Shown here: positions 33,012 through 42,063 of the stretch, piece after piece | Layout: each line of letters starts with the position of its first letter | How positions within the stretch are numbered: the stretch's first letter is position 1 | NCBI RefSeq assembly: GCF_014397115.1 | Contig: NZ_CP060720.1 | Coordinates: 2,000,001 to 2,064,000, forward strand | DNA from: Vagococcus carniphilus | Lineage (GTDB): Bacteria; Bacillota; Bacilli; Lactobacillales; Vagococcaceae | Direction: 5' to 3' | Length of the DNA stretch: 64,000 bases | The notes under the pieces: model-generated | The model's input: the letters and a program-made list of their open reading frames with translations, nothing else | Told to the model about the DNA's origin: nothing | Databases searched by the model: none | Translations under genes and position numbers: made by a program

Positions 33012-34167
33012 CTTCTATAGCTAATTCTTCTTCATAAAGACCTGAAACTTCCTTATACCAAGTGAATAAGTGAGTAGCAATAACTTTCATTGTTGCATAG
33101 AATGGAATCCCTAAAATAACTCCCATTACCCCAAATATTTTACCTGCAGAAAGTAAGACAAAAATAATGGTAATTGGATGAATTTCTAATTGACTGCCTA
33201 AAACTAAAGGAGAAACAAATTTACCTTCAATCGTCTGTTCAATTATAAAAACAACGATAACTGCAATTAACATCTTAGGTCCATCTACTAAAGCTAAAAG
33301 AATAGCTGGAATTGTTGCCAAAGCTGAACCTACATAAGGTATCAAGTTTAAGAATCCTGCAAGTATCCCTAAAGTAACACTATAATTTAGACCTACTGCA
33401 GAAAATCCAATGATAAACATGATTGCAACAGCTACCGCCACAGTTACTTGTCCCCTAACGTATGAAGACAATTGTTTGTTTATATCAACTAAAACATTTA
33501 GAGTCGTTTTTCTGATTTTAGTTGGTAAAAACTGAGTCATATAAGGCGCCAATTTTTTCCCATCTTTTAACAAATAAAATAGAATAAAAGGGACTGTTAC
33601 GACTGTTACAACAATATTAGCCACCGCTCCAACCACACTCCCGATTCCTTTAAATGCATTTTTAGAAACGGTTTTAGCAATTGTATTAATCGAATTAAAG
33701 AACTCGTTCAACGTATCTTCTATTGGTGCACTAAATTTATCAAAAATTGGAGCATTAAAAAATTCAGATGTTTTGCTTTCAATTATACGCCAGTAGGTTG
33801 GCCACTCATTAGCAAAACTTCTTGTCTGATGTTCAATTTTAGGGATTAATATCACTATTCCCCAAGTGATTAAACCAAATATAACAACAAAAAGAATCGT
33901 AATTCCTAGATTCCTTTTTATACCTTTTCTTTCCATAAAGTTAACAAGTGGATTCAAAATATAATAAAGTAATCCTGAAATAATAATAGGTAAGCCTACA
34001 ATTCCAATAAATTGTGCTACAGGTTCAAATAAGTGAGACACTTTTGTAAACAACAGAATAATTAACAAACATAATAAAATAATTAATAAGGTTGTAACAA
34101 ATTGATTATTTAAAAACCAACGATTAAACCAAGTTTTCTTATCACCTTTATAGCTATCACTTTTCAT
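32986..34167 (-). CDS. AI-2E family transporter
   Basis: Membrane protein of 393 residues with seven or eight helices, belonging to the AI-2 exporter/TqsA-YtvI superfamily. Typical strings are SGLLYYILNPLVNFMERKGI, NLIPYVGSALATIPAILLAL and IEGKFVSPLVLGSQLEIHPITIIF. Family members export AI-2 or act as Na+/H+ antiporters, so the substrate remains open. It follows the EIIA-Gut-like gene by 12 bp on the same strand. GGGAGG precedes the ATG. Confidence 0.88.
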   Translation of the reverse strand: MKSDSYKGDKKTWFNRWFLNNQFVTTLLIILLCLLIILLFTKVSHLFEPVAQFIGIVGLPIIISGLLYYILNPLVNFMERKGIKRNLGITILFVVIFGLITWGIVILIPKIEHQTRSFANEWPTYWRIIESKTSEFFNAPIFDKFSAPIEDTLNEFFNSINTIAKTVSKNAFKGIGSVVGAVANIVVTVVTVPFILFYLLKDGKKLAPYMTQFLPTKIRKTTLNVLVDINKQLSSYVRGQVTVAVAVAIMFIIGFSAVGLNYSVTLGILAGFLNLIPYVGSALATIPAILLALVDGPKMLIAVIVVFIIEQTIEGKFVSPLVLGSQLEIHPITIIFVLLSAGKIFGVMGVILGIPFYATMKVIATHLFTWYKEVSGLYEEELAIEENKEEIKS

Positions 34168-34179
34168 GACTAAACCTCC

Positions 34180-34530
34180 CTAAGCATATCTAATAACAGT
34201 TCCTTCTTTAATATTAGGTAACTCAAAAGGCTCTACATATAATGCATTTGCCAATTGATCTTCACTTCCTGCTTCTTTAAAGACAATAGAGATGTGTCCC
34301 ATTTCTTCTAAGTGCTGATTAGCAACTGGGCCAACTGACTTGATGGTATACTTTTGATCGTCAAAAAACAGACAATCTCCAACTGCGATTTTTTTAATAT
34401 CTTTTGTTTTAAATTGTTGAATAACAGAGAATTTTCTCAATTCTTCTGTTGCTGATTCATCAAAAAGAATGATCAAAGGCTCCTTTTGACTGATTGCTTC
34501 TTTTCCGATTGACATAACAACTGATTCCAT
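34180..34530 (-). CDS. Orphan PTS glucitol/sorbitol-type EIIA
   Basis: A 116-residue single-domain protein with the EIIA-Gut pattern. The phosphorylatable histidine is expected in SVGPVANQHLEEMGHISIVF, and the C-terminus LPNIKEGTVIRYA is typical of the family. No glucitol EIIB/EIIC or sorbitol-6-phosphate dehydrogenase gene is nearby. It is instead paired with a membrane exporter. A regulatory or adaptor role is possible but unproven. Confidence 0.82.
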   Translation of the reverse strand: MESVVMSIGKEAISQKEPLIILFDESATEELRKFSVIQQFKTKDIKKIAVGDCLFFDDQKYTIKSVGPVANQHLEEMGHISIVFKEAGSEDQLANALYVEPFELPNIKEGTVIRYA

Positions 34531-34689
34531 TATCTATTACACCTCATTTATTTTTTTAACAATATAATCAAGTATATCATAATTTATCAAAAGACTTTCA
34601 TTAAAACTTTCATACCTTGAAATAGAAACTTTTTCTAAACATTTTTAATATGCTATAATCTAAATGATTATTAAGGAAAGGGTGTTCAC

Positions 34690-35718
34690 ATGATACAAAA
34701 ACTAATTCTTGGTTCATATACAAGAAAAGAGAGTAAAGGTATTTATAGCATTGAACTAGACACTGAAAAGAAAGAACTAAACCATTTGGTTACAATGATT
34801 GAAGAAGGAAATCCTACTTATTTAGCTAAATCAAAAAAAGAAACGATTTATACCGTTTCTCAAGATGGTACGTTGGGTGGGGTTGCTGCATATAAAAAAG
34901 AGGCAGACAATACTTATTCTTTCGTTAACCGTATAACAGAAGAAGGAGCACCTCCTTGCTACGTTGCAATAGATGAAACAAGACAGTTAGTCTATGGGGC
35001 TAATTACCATAAAGGCCTTGTTGTTTCTTACCGTATTAATGAGGATGATTCAATTACTTTAGCAGATCGTATTGAACATATCGGTAATGGTCCTCATGAA
35101 AATCAGACTGTCCCTCACGCTCATTTCGCTGATTTAACACCTGACGAGCGCTTAGTTGCATGTGATTTAGGAAATGATACAGTTTATACATATGACGTTT
35201 CTTCTGAAGGAAAACTAACAGAAGTGGCCAATTTTAAAGCTAAGCCTGGTACTGGACCTCGTCATATTGTATTTCACCCTAATGAAAAAACAGCTTACTT
35301 ATTCGGTGAATTATCAAGCGAAGTAGTTGTTTTAAGCTATCAAAAAGAAACCGGTGAATTTTCTCAACAACAAATCATTTCAACATTACCTGAAGATTTT
35401 GATGATTTTAATGGTGGCGCTGCGATTCGAATTTCAAAAGATGGCAAATTTTTATATGTTTCAAACCGAGGACATAATTCGCTAGCCGTCTATCATATTT
35501 CTGAAGACAGTTTGAGTATCGATTTAATTCAACATATTTCTGTTGAAGGAGACTTTCCTCGTGACTTTGATATTACACCAGATCAAAAATTTATTATTGT
35601 AGCCAACCAAAATTCAAATAATTTAACTTTATTTGAGCGCGATACAACTAATGGTAAACTAGCTTTAATCCAAAAAGATGTTTACGCACCAGAAATTGTC
35701 TGTGTCACATTTGCATAA
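34690..35718 (+). CDS. pgl: Lactonase family protein, probable 6-phosphogluconolactonase
   Basis: Seven-bladed beta-propeller of 342 residues (YbhE/YkgB type), which hydrolyses 6-phosphogluconolactone in the pentose phosphate pathway. The start LILGSYTRKESKGIYSIELD, the repeated blades, and the motifs GPRHIVFHPNEKTAYLFGEL and VSNRGHNSLAVYHI are family hallmarks. AAGGAAAGGGTG precedes the ATG. It is monocistronic and converges on the dehydrogenase gene. Confidence 0.88.
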   Translation: MIQKLILGSYTRKESKGIYSIELDTEKKELNHLVTMIEEGNPTYLAKSKKETIYTVSQDGTLGGVAAYKKEADNTYSFVNRITEEGAPPCYVAIDETRQLVYGANYHKGLVVSYRINEDDSITLADRIEHIGNGPHENQTVPHAHFADLTPDERLVACDLGNDTVYTYDVSSEGKLTEVANFKAKPGTGPRHIVFHPNEKTAYLFGELSSEVVVLSYQKETGEFSQQQIISTLPEDFDDFNGGAAIRISKDGKFLYVSNRGHNSLAVYHISEDSLSIDLIQHISVEGDFPRDFDITPDQKFIIVANQNSNNLTLFERDTTNGKLALIQKDVYAPEIVCVTFA

Positions 35719-35719
35719 A

Positions 35720-35760
35720 AAAGGAAGAAGCTATTGGTATTAACCAATACTTCTTCCTTT
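35720..35760. terminator. Bidirectional terminator between pgl and the 2-hydroxyacid dehydrogenase gene
   Basis: AAAGGAAGAAG/CTTCTTCCTTT (35720-35730 with 35750-35760), continued by TATTGGT/ACCAATA, gives an 18-bp stem with A/T tails on both sides. Confidence 0.9.
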
Positions 35761-36705
35761 TTATCTTATTTTTACTTCATTTTTAACAAGTCTTTCTGTT
35801 TGAATAAACTCTTTTAGGTTATCCAAAAATATTGGGAATAAACGATCAAAATACTTGTCTGTCATTCCTGATGAATGTGGTGTGATTAGAACATTTTCTA
35901 ATTTCCACAAAGGATTTTCCTTAGGCAACGGTTCTTCTTCAAATACATCTAATCCGGCAAAACCAATTTGTCCGGTTTGGCAAGCTTCAATCAAGTCAGT
36001 CGTTTTAACCGTCCCACCTCTTCCTGCGTTAATAAACATAACTCCTTGTTTCATTTGAGAAAACAATTTTTTTGTAAAAAAGTAATGAGTCTCCTTAGTG
36101 TCAGGAAGTAAATTAATAATAATATCCATGTCTGATATTCTTTCTTCTATTTTATCTTGAACAATAATTTCATCAAAATGAGGTACTTGTTTCTTACTTC
36201 GATTAACACCTACTAAATGGACTTGAAAAACGTTTAAAATTTCAGCTAATCTTTCTCCAATGTGCCCTGTTCCAAGAATCATTATATTTTTTCCCTCTAA
36301 ATCTGTCTGCATTTTTGGTTTATCCCAACGCTTCTCAGATTGATTCAATATAGCCGATTGAAGTCCCCTAGTATAAGCAAAAATCATTCCAAGAATTGAC
36401 TCACTCATTTGATTACCATGCACACCACTTGCATTCGACAATAGAATAGATTGACTTTCAAATGGAGCCATATCAATGTGATCAACACCTGCTGATTGTG
36501 CTTGTACCCACTTTATTTGATTTTGAGAGAAGCTAAGTATTTGCGGACTAATCTCTTCATCCCATCCATACATAATTTCAATTGTTGTATCTTTCTTATC
36601 AACATCTACTTTACTAATCACATCGTAATTTGGAGCTATTTCTTTTAATAACGCTAATTGATCCTCTTTCATTGGAACTAATGTTAAGATTTTTTTCTTT
36701 TGCAA
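35761..36705 (-). CDS. D-isomer-specific 2-hydroxyacid dehydrogenase
   Basis: NAD(P)-dependent dehydrogenase of 314 residues reducing a 2-keto acid. The Rossmann motif is MILGTGHIGERLAEIL, followed by the catalytic Arg region INAGRGGTVKT, the Glu region VFEEEPLPKENPLW and the catalytic His in ITPHSSGMTDKYF. The start is TTG at 36705, 9 nt after AGGAGG. The closest relatives by pattern are SerA/GhrA-like proteins of unknown substrate. It is divergent from the TIGR01440 gene. Confidence 0.88.
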   Translation of the reverse strand: MQKKKILTLVPMKEDQLALLKEIAPNYDVISKVDVDKKDTTIEIMYGWDEEISPQILSFSQNQIKWVQAQSAGVDHIDMAPFESQSILLSNASGVHGNQMSESILGMIFAYTRGLQSAILNQSEKRWDKPKMQTDLEGKNIMILGTGHIGERLAEILNVFQVHLVGVNRSKKQVPHFDEIIVQDKIEERISDMDIIINLLPDTKETHYFFTKKLFSQMKQGVMFINAGRGGTVKTTDLIEACQTGQIGFAGLDVFEEEPLPKENPLWKLENVLITPHSSGMTDKYFDRLFPIFLDNLKEFIQTERLVKNEVKIR

Positions 36706-36768
36706 CTGCTTTCTCCTCCTTCTGTATTCATCTTACTTATATTCAATTCTAACATTTAAAAGAGTTTT

Positions 36769-36797
36769 TTTCACTTTTAAAAAACATATGATATAAT
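36769..36797 (+). promoter_or_regulatory. Promoter of the TIGR01440 family gene
   Basis: TTTCAC (36769-36774), a 17-bp spacer, and TATAAT (36792-36797), followed by AGAAGGAGGT. Confidence 0.65.
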
Positions 36798-36830
36798 GAT
36801 GGCATCATTTAGAAGGAGGTTTATGGTCAT

Positions 36831-37376
36831 ATGTTAGACTTAGAAAAAGTAAAAAAAGATTTAATTTCAATCGTAGAGGATGTTCTTTTTCAAACTAAAC
36901 TTGAAAAAGGAGATATGTTTGTTGTTGGTTGTAGTTCTAGTGAAATCAATGGCGGCGTGATTGGTAAAAATTCGAGTGAGGAAATTGGAGAATTAATTGC
37001 TGAGACGCTCATCAACTATTTCAATGAAAAAGAAATTCATCTTGCTTTTCAAGGATGTGAACATATTAACCGTGCCTTAACAATTGAAAAAGCAGTTGCT
37101 AAAGAACGAGGATTAGATATCGTTTCAGTAGTTCCTAAATTCCATGCTGGAGGAGCTACATCAACAGCAGCATATAAAATGATGGAAAACCCTGTAGTTG
37201 TTGAGTTTATTACCGCTGATGCTGGTATTGATATTGGTGATACCTCTATTGGCATGCATATTCGACACGTACAAGTACCAATTCGGCCAGCAATCAAATC
37301 CCTTGGAAGTGCTCATGTAACAGCACTTGGTCATCGACCAAAACTAATCGGCGGAGCTAGAGCTGAATATCAATAA
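36831..37376 (+). CDS. TIGR01440/UPF0340 family protein (YwlG-like)
   Basis: Conserved 181-residue Firmicutes protein of unknown function. Diagnostic segments are VVGCSSSEINGGVIGKNSSEEIGE, HLAFQGCEHINRAL, PKFHAGGATSTAAY and the C-terminal HIRHVQVPIRP...VTALGHRPKLIGGARAEY. In Bacillus the homologue lies next to the glyA/upp region, so the family travels with this neighbourhood. The ATG is 12 nt from GGAGG, a rather long spacer. Confidence 0.9.
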   Translation: MLDLEKVKKDLISIVEDVLFQTKLEKGDMFVVGCSSSEINGGVIGKNSSEEIGELIAETLINYFNEKEIHLAFQGCEHINRALTIEKAVAKERGLDIVSVVPKFHAGGATSTAAYKMMENPVVVEFITADAGIDIGDTSIGMHIRHVQVPIRPAIKSLGSAHVTALGHRPKLIGGARAEYQ

Positions 37377-37381
37377 AAGTC

Positions 37382-37418
37382 AAAAGGTTAATGCAAAAAT
37401 AATAAGCATTAACCTTTT
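37382..37418. terminator. Bidirectional terminator after the TIGR01440 gene
   Basis: AAAAGGTTAATGC (37382-37394) pairs perfectly with GCATTAACCTTTT (37406-37418). It overlaps the 3' end of the convergent ASCH gene. Confidence 0.9.
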
Positions 37419-37786
37419 TTATCTGTCTTTTTAAAATAAACACACTCTAAAAATGTTTCAGAACTCAATTGTTTGCCTATCTTTTCAAGCAAGAAAGAAT
37501 AATAACTATGGTGGATTTGTGTCCAATTTTTCAGTGAGCCGTCACCTTCCAACAAAGCAAATTCTTCATCTACTTCTGAAAATTTCTTAAACACAACATT
37601 TTCTACTTCAACAAAGCAAATAAAATGATTCTTCCCATCATGAATTTCCCATATGTCACCTATTTGAGTTAAATCTTCTTCTTGCTGAATTTCAACTAAG
37701 GAAGATGTTGCTGTTTTCTCTCCTATTTTGACTAAATTAGCTAACTCGGTTTGCTCTTCGTGAGTTCCTCCAAATTGAATAATCAT
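37409..37786 (-). CDS. ASCH domain protein
   Basis: A small PUA-like fold protein of about 125 residues, with the ASCH hallmarks GEKTATSSLVEI, IGDIWEIHDGKNHFICFVEV and the downstream FALLEGDGSLKNWTQIHHSYY. ASCH proteins bind RNA or act as nucleoside-derivative amidohydrolases (YqfB type). This one lies in the branch annotated only as ASCH. ATG 37786 is preferred over TTG 37798, which abuts the GGAG. Confidence 0.82.
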   Translation of the reverse strand: MIIQFGGTHEEQTELANLVKIGEKTATSSLVEIQQEEDLTQIGDIWEIHDGKNHFICFVEVENVVFKKFSEVDEEFALLEGDGSLKNWTQIHHSYYSFLLEKIGKQLSSETFLECVYFKKTDKKG

Positions 37787-37829
37787 CTCATTAATCAACT
37801 CCTTTTTATTTTTTTACCAAATACACTGT

Positions 37830-38645
37830 CTATTTAAGATAAAATAATTCAATTTCTTTTGCTATTTCCAATAGTTCACCAGTTACTAAATGATTTTTTT
37901 TCAAGAAATAAAAGGATCGTAAAAATGAAGTTTCCAAAGGCTTAACCTCCATTTGTTCTGTGACCGCTCTTTTAGAAATCAAACTTTTTCCAATTCCTTC
38001 TTCTAACATTTTGACAATCATCTCATTATTTTTGACATACAATCGATTGGGATTAATGTTTTCTCTTAAAAAATAACGTTCCATATAATGAAAAACACCT
38101 GATGTTTCCTCACGGCTTAACCATAAATCACTTGTTAAGTTCCCAGCAATAACTAGTTCATCTTTTTTTATTTCAACTCGTTTGACCCCATCTGTCATTA
38201 AAGGTTTTTCAATAAATCCAAAGTCTACTGAATGCTTTTTAATAGTTTCAAGAACTTCCTCAGAATTTTTCATATCAAGTTCAAAGATAACATCTGGAAA
38301 AATAGTTACTAAATGTTTCATTAATTCTGGTAAATAATAAACAGAAAATGTATTTGACGCACTGATCCGACAAGTTAATTTCTCTCGATTGCTTTCTTTT
38401 ACTAATCGAGTAGTTTCTTTCCAGTCATCCGCTAAATTAAGAAGTCTAACATATAACATATCAGCTGATTTAGTTGGATGCATCTCTTGCTTTCCTTTTC
38501 GTTTAAAAAGTGTACACGCTAGTTCTTCTTCCAATTGTTTAATTTGATTGGAAACTGCAGGTTGAGAGATAAACAGAATTTCTGCAGCTTTTGAAAAATT
38601 TCTCGTTTCGTATGCTATTCTAAAAGTTGTTAGTAATTTAAACAT
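37830..38645 (-). CDS. LysR-family transcriptional regulator
   Basis: N-terminal winged HTH ([35 protein letters not shown]) and a C-terminal periplasmic-binding-like effector domain. The 271-residue length is slightly short for the family, the C-terminal helix being trimmed. It is divergently transcribed from the YeiH family gene across 113 bp, the usual arrangement for a LysR activator and its target. Confidence 0.9.
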   Translation of the reverse strand: MFKLLTTFRIAYETRNFSKAAEILFISQPAVSNQIKQLEEELACTLFKRKGKQEMHPTKSADMLYVRLLNLADDWKETTRLVKESNREKLTCRISASNTFSVYYLPELMKHLVTIFPDVIFELDMKNSEEVLETIKKHSVDFGFIEKPLMTDGVKRVEIKKDELVIAGNLTSDLWLSREETSGVFHYMERYFLRENINPNRLYVKNNEMIVKMLEEGIGKSLISKRAVTEQMEVKPLETSFLRSFYFLKKNHLVTGELLEIAKEIELFYLK

Positions 38646-38758
38646 ATTTTCACCTACTATTAGTTTTTCTTATAATTAATATATTAACTATATATTTCTC
38701 AAATGTAAAAAGAAAGTATATACTTTTTTTATCAACTAAAAAGGATTGTGAAAAACAA

Positions 38759-39766
38759 ATGAATCAAAAAACAAAAGATATCTTACCTGGGCTTGGCCTA
38801 TCATTTATTGTCGCAGGTATCAGTAAAATCATTGCTATCTGGATTCCCAGTATCGGAGCGGCAACAATTGCTATCCTACTTGGAATTCTACTTGGAAATA
38901 CTTTTTTTAAACAACCATTTTTAAGTAAAGGAACTAAGTTAGCTGAAAGTTTACTTTTAGAATTATCCATTGTTCTACTAGGAACAACAGTTACCTTTCA
39001 AACTATTGCTCATATGGGATTTAATGGGATTGGTTTTATTATCTTTCAAATGGCGGGAACTATCGTGGGAGTTTACTTAATTGGAAAAAAAATGAATTTC
39101 TCCAAAAAAATGTCTCTTTTAATGGCTGGAGGAAACGCAGTCTGTGGTTCTTCTGCTATTGGAGCAATTGCACCAGAAATTGAAGCAAGTGATGAAGAAA
39201 AAGGACAAATTATTACCTTAGTTAATTTACTAGGAACTGTATTAATGTTAACTCTTCCCTTTATTGCGACAAGCGTCTTTTCGGACGTTTTAACTCAAAG
39301 TGCTTTAATTGGTGGAACTCTCCAATCTGTTGGACAAGTTGTTGCTAGTGCAAGCATGGTTAGTAAAGAAGTTGTTGAGTTTTCAACTCTTTTTAAAATC
39401 ATGAGAATTATCATGCTAGTTGTTGTTGTCTTCTGCTTTTCAAAATTTACAGAAAAAGACCGTGTTCAAACAATCAACGAAGTAACTGATGCTAAAACAA
39501 AGAAAAAATTACCTTTACCTTGGTACATTATTGGTTTTCTTTTCTTTTGTACTGTTAATAGCTTTGTTCACCTACCTGAAGAAATCAGCCAAGGAGCTCA
39601 TTTTATCAGCGGATGGTTTGAAATAACAGCCCTTGCTGCTATTGGATTACGACTTGATTTTGCTAAATTCTTTAAAGAAGGCGTTCGCTTCTTAATCTAC
39701 GCACTACTTGTTGGAATTCTTCAAATTATCTTAGCTCTTTCACTAATCTATGTCTTCCAAATCTAA
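38759..39766 (+). CDS. YeiH/UPF0324 family putative sulfate exporter
   Basis: Integral membrane protein of 335 residues with about ten helices. Family strings include [54 protein letters not shown] and [12 protein letters not shown]. The family is annotated as a putative sulfate exporter, largely from genomic context. The divergent LysR gene resembles the YeiE-YeiH pairing of enterobacteria. No strong ribosome site is seen, although AAAGGA lies 14 nt upstream. Confidence 0.88.
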   Translation: MNQKTKDILPGLGLSFIVAGISKIIAIWIPSIGAATIAILLGILLGNTFFKQPFLSKGTKLAESLLLELSIVLLGTTVTFQTIAHMGFNGIGFIIFQMAGTIVGVYLIGKKMNFSKKMSLLMAGGNAVCGSSAIGAIAPEIEASDEEKGQIITLVNLLGTVLMLTLPFIATSVFSDVLTQSALIGGTLQSVGQVVASASMVSKEVVEFSTLFKIMRIIMLVVVVFCFSKFTEKDRVQTINEVTDAKTKKKLPLPWYIIGFLFFCTVNSFVHLPEEISQGAHFISGWFEITALAAIGLRLDFAKFFKEGVRFLIYALLVGILQIILALSLIYVFQI

Positions 39767-39780
39767 AAAGTTACATCAAA

Positions 39781-39838
39781 AAAATAAAGTTGGTCACAAG
39801 TAATCAAGAAATCCGATTATTGTGACCAACTTTATTTT
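39781..39838. terminator. Very strong bidirectional terminator
   Basis: Nineteen perfect base pairs (39781-39799 with 39820-39838) are extended by five more (TAATC/GATTA) after a single bulged base. It serves the YeiH gene and the convergent isochorismatase gene, whose stop codon it touches. Confidence 0.9.
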
Positions 39839-40383
39839 TAGATAACTTCTGCACCTAGTGTATTTTTAAAATGTCTCAAGGCCCAACGATGTCCTTCTTC
39901 ATCAAAACTTTGCACACATTTTTCATGAACAATAATTTTGAAGCCTAAATTATAGGCATCTACTGCCGTATGCAACACACAAATATCTGTACAAACACCT
40001 GTCAAATGAACAGTTGTAATACCTCTTTCTCTCAATCTAATATCTAAATCTGTTCCACTAAAGGCAGAATAATGACGTTTGTCTATCCAATAAAGATTCT
40101 CTTTTTCTTTATTCTCTTCATACAGTGGAGCCAATTTTCCGTACAGCTCTCTTCCTTTAGTCCCTAAAACATTATGGGCTGGGAACAACTTGTTTTCTGG
40201 GTGATAACTATCGTTTGGATCATGTCCATCAATAGCAAAAACAACAAACTGCTCTCTTTCAATAAAATCTTTCGTCAAAGCAACTAAGTCAGATTCAATA
40301 TTTTGCCCGATTTCACCTGTTGTCAAATTACCATCTGTTGCAACAAAATCATATGTATAATCAATCGAAAGTAATGCTTCCAT
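39838..40383 (-). CDS. Isochorismatase-family cysteine hydrolase, nicotinamidase-like
   Basis: A 181-residue alpha/beta cysteine hydrolase, likely deamidating nicotinamide or a related amide. The Asp-Lys-Cys triad is visible: LLSIDYTYDF (Asp8 region), IDKRHYSAFSGTDLD (Lys region) and HLTGVCTDICVLHTAVDA (Cys). The metal-site residues in DGHDPNDSYHPENKLFPAHN fit PncA-type enzymes. GAAAGAGG precedes the ATG. It is downstream of mtnN on the same strand. Confidence 0.87.
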   Translation of the reverse strand: MEALLSIDYTYDFVATDGNLTTGEIGQNIESDLVALTKDFIEREQFVVFAIDGHDPNDSYHPENKLFPAHNVLGTKGRELYGKLAPLYEENKEKENLYWIDKRHYSAFSGTDLDIRLRERGITTVHLTGVCTDICVLHTAVDAYNLGFKIIVHEKCVQSFDEEGHRWALRHFKNTLGAEVI

Positions 40384-40401
40384 TATTAAAAACCTCTTTC
40401 A

Positions 40402-41091
40402 TTAAATTTCTGATAATAAAGCTAACACCATCTTGGCTGATTTTTCTCCGGCTTCGATAATAAATTCATCAAAATTAACACTTGCGTTTTCATCTCCCAC
40501 GTCACTCATCGCGCGAATAACCACAAATGGTTTACTATACTGATACGCAACATGTGCAATGGCAGCTCCTTCCATTTCATTGGCTAAACAATCTGGAAAG
40601 TGAGATTTTATATCACTAATCTGTTTTTGACTACTTACAAAAGTGTCTCCCGAAACGATCAAACCAACACGAGTATTTAACATATTATTACTTGCTGCTT
40701 CCATTGCTGCCTCAATTAATGATTCATTTGCTTCGTAATAAAGTGGCATTTGAGCCATTTGACCATACTCATAACCAAAAGCTGTCACATCTACATCTGA
40801 ATACGCAACTTTATTAGAAATCACGATATCACCAATTGACAAGCCATCTCCAATCCCACCAGCTGAACCAGTATTAATGACGGCATCCACATGATAATGG
40901 CTGATCAAAAGAGTTGTAGTTAATGCTGCTAATGTCTTACCTATCCCTGATCTTGTTAAAACAACTTCATGTTCTCCGATTGTTCCTGAATAGAAATTAG
41001 CACCTGCTTCTTCCCATGTTTTCATATTTTCTAACTTTTCTGATAGAATAACAACCTCTTGTTCCATCGCTCCGATAATTCCTATTTTCAC
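40402..41091 (-). CDS. mtnN: 5'-methylthioadenosine/S-adenosylhomocysteine nucleosidase
   Basis: Cleaves adenine from MTA and SAH in the activated-methyl cycle, feeding LuxS and AI-2 production. Motifs are KIGIIGAMEQEV, TRSGIGKTLAALT, INTGSAGGIG, SGDTFVSS, NEMEGAAIAHVAY and the catalytic Asp in RAMSDVGDENA. The start is placed at GTG 41091 (VKIGII), 8 nt after AAGGGAG. The GTG at 41100 adjoins the ribosome site. Confidence 0.95.
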   Translation of the reverse strand: MKIGIIGAMEQEVVILSEKLENMKTWEEAGANFYSGTIGEHEVVLTRSGIGKTLAALTTTLLISHYHVDAVINTGSAGGIGDGLSIGDIVISNKVAYSDVDVTAFGYEYGQMAQMPLYYEANESLIEAAMEAASNNMLNTRVGLIVSGDTFVSSQKQISDIKSHFPDCLANEMEGAAIAHVAYQYSKPFVVIRAMSDVGDENASVNFDEFIIEAGEKSAKMVLALLSEI

Positions 41092-41112
41092 CCAAGACAC
41101 TCCCTTAAAATA

Positions 41113-41301
41113 TTATAAATTAAAAATGGCATAAATTAATATAGCTAGTAGAATAGCTACAATAATAATTGCCTTATTTAGCCAAGTATTTCTCTTTTTA
41201 TTATTATTAAACTCTCTAACACGACTTCTTGTTAAAATCTGATCTTCGTCTTTTTTGCTCGGCTCATCATCAAACTGAGTTTCTTTCTTCTTTCTAAACA
41301 T
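41113..41301 (-). CDS. Small protein with one C-terminal membrane helix
   Basis: A 62-residue protein. The first 40 residues are charged and probably cytosolic (KKKETQFDDEPSKKDEDQILTRSRVREF), followed by a single helix (about residues 43-61). It lies between nudF and mtnN with 10-20-bp gaps, as part of one transcript. Similar tail-anchored small proteins occur at this position in enterococci. The function is unknown. Confidence 0.75.
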   Translation of the reverse strand: MFRKKKETQFDDEPSKKDEDQILTRSRVREFNNNKKRNTWLNKAIIIVAILLAILIYAIFNL

Positions 41302-41311
41302 ATTTAACTCC

Positions 41312-41860
41312 TTACTTGCTTTTCATTTCCCAATAAAGAATAGCATACATTGTTTTTGCATCACAAATTTCGCCTGAAGCTACTTTTGCTTTTGCTTCCT
41401 CTAAACTTACTTCCATTAATTCTAAGAATTCATCTTCATCCTGAGGTAATGGATTTTCTACTTTAACTAAATCTCTTGCTTCATATAAATAAAGAAGCTC
41501 ATTACTAAATCCAGGTGATGGAACAAACTTAGCAATTTCTTCAATTGATCCTGCTTGATAAGTCGTTTCTTCCTCTAGTTCTCTTTTAGCTGTTCCTAGA
41601 GGATCCGTTTCATCTTTTTCAATTTTTCCAGCAGGTATTTCTAAAATACTTTTTTCAAGTGGTTTTCTAAATTGTTTCACTAAAATCATTTTTTCCTCTT
41701 TAGTGATGGCTAAAATTCCTACCCCACCATGATGAAAGACTAGTTCGCGTTTAGCGATTTTCCCATTTGGAACGAGAACATCGTCAACAACAACGTCTAT
41801 TATTTTACCATTATAGATAGTTTCTCTATGAATTGTTTTTTCTTCAAATTGATCTGTCAT
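41312..41860 (-). CDS. nudF: NUDIX hydrolase, ADP-ribose pyrophosphatase
   Basis: Hydrolyses ADP-ribose to AMP and ribose-5-phosphate. The Nudix box is visible as GKIEKDETDPLGTAKRELEEETTYQAG, preceded by MILVKQFRKPLEKSILEIPA, which is typical of the ADP-ribose branch. AAGGAGAAAAAT precedes the ATG. It is the first gene of nudF-(small protein)-mtnN-isochorismatase. Confidence 0.93.
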   Translation of the reverse strand: MTDQFEEKTIHRETIYNGKIIDVVVDDVLVPNGKIAKRELVFHHGGVGILAITKEEKMILVKQFRKPLEKSILEIPAGKIEKDETDPLGTAKRELEEETTYQAGSIEEIAKFVPSPGFSNELLYLYEARDLVKVENPLPQDEDEFLELMEVSLEEAKAKVASGEICDAKTMYAILYWEMKSK

Positions 41861-42063
41861 ATTTTTCTCCTTGTATCTCTTTGTTTATTAAGCATATGAT
41901 ACCGTTAAAGATGATTGTTTTCAATAAACATCTGCTTAATTTATTAATCTCATTGTAAACTGTTTAAGAAAAAATAAATCAATCCATAGACTGATATCTA
42001 TTTTTCTTCTCTGTGATAAAATGTTTTTAAGATCAATTACAAAACATTTAGGAGTGAACCCGT

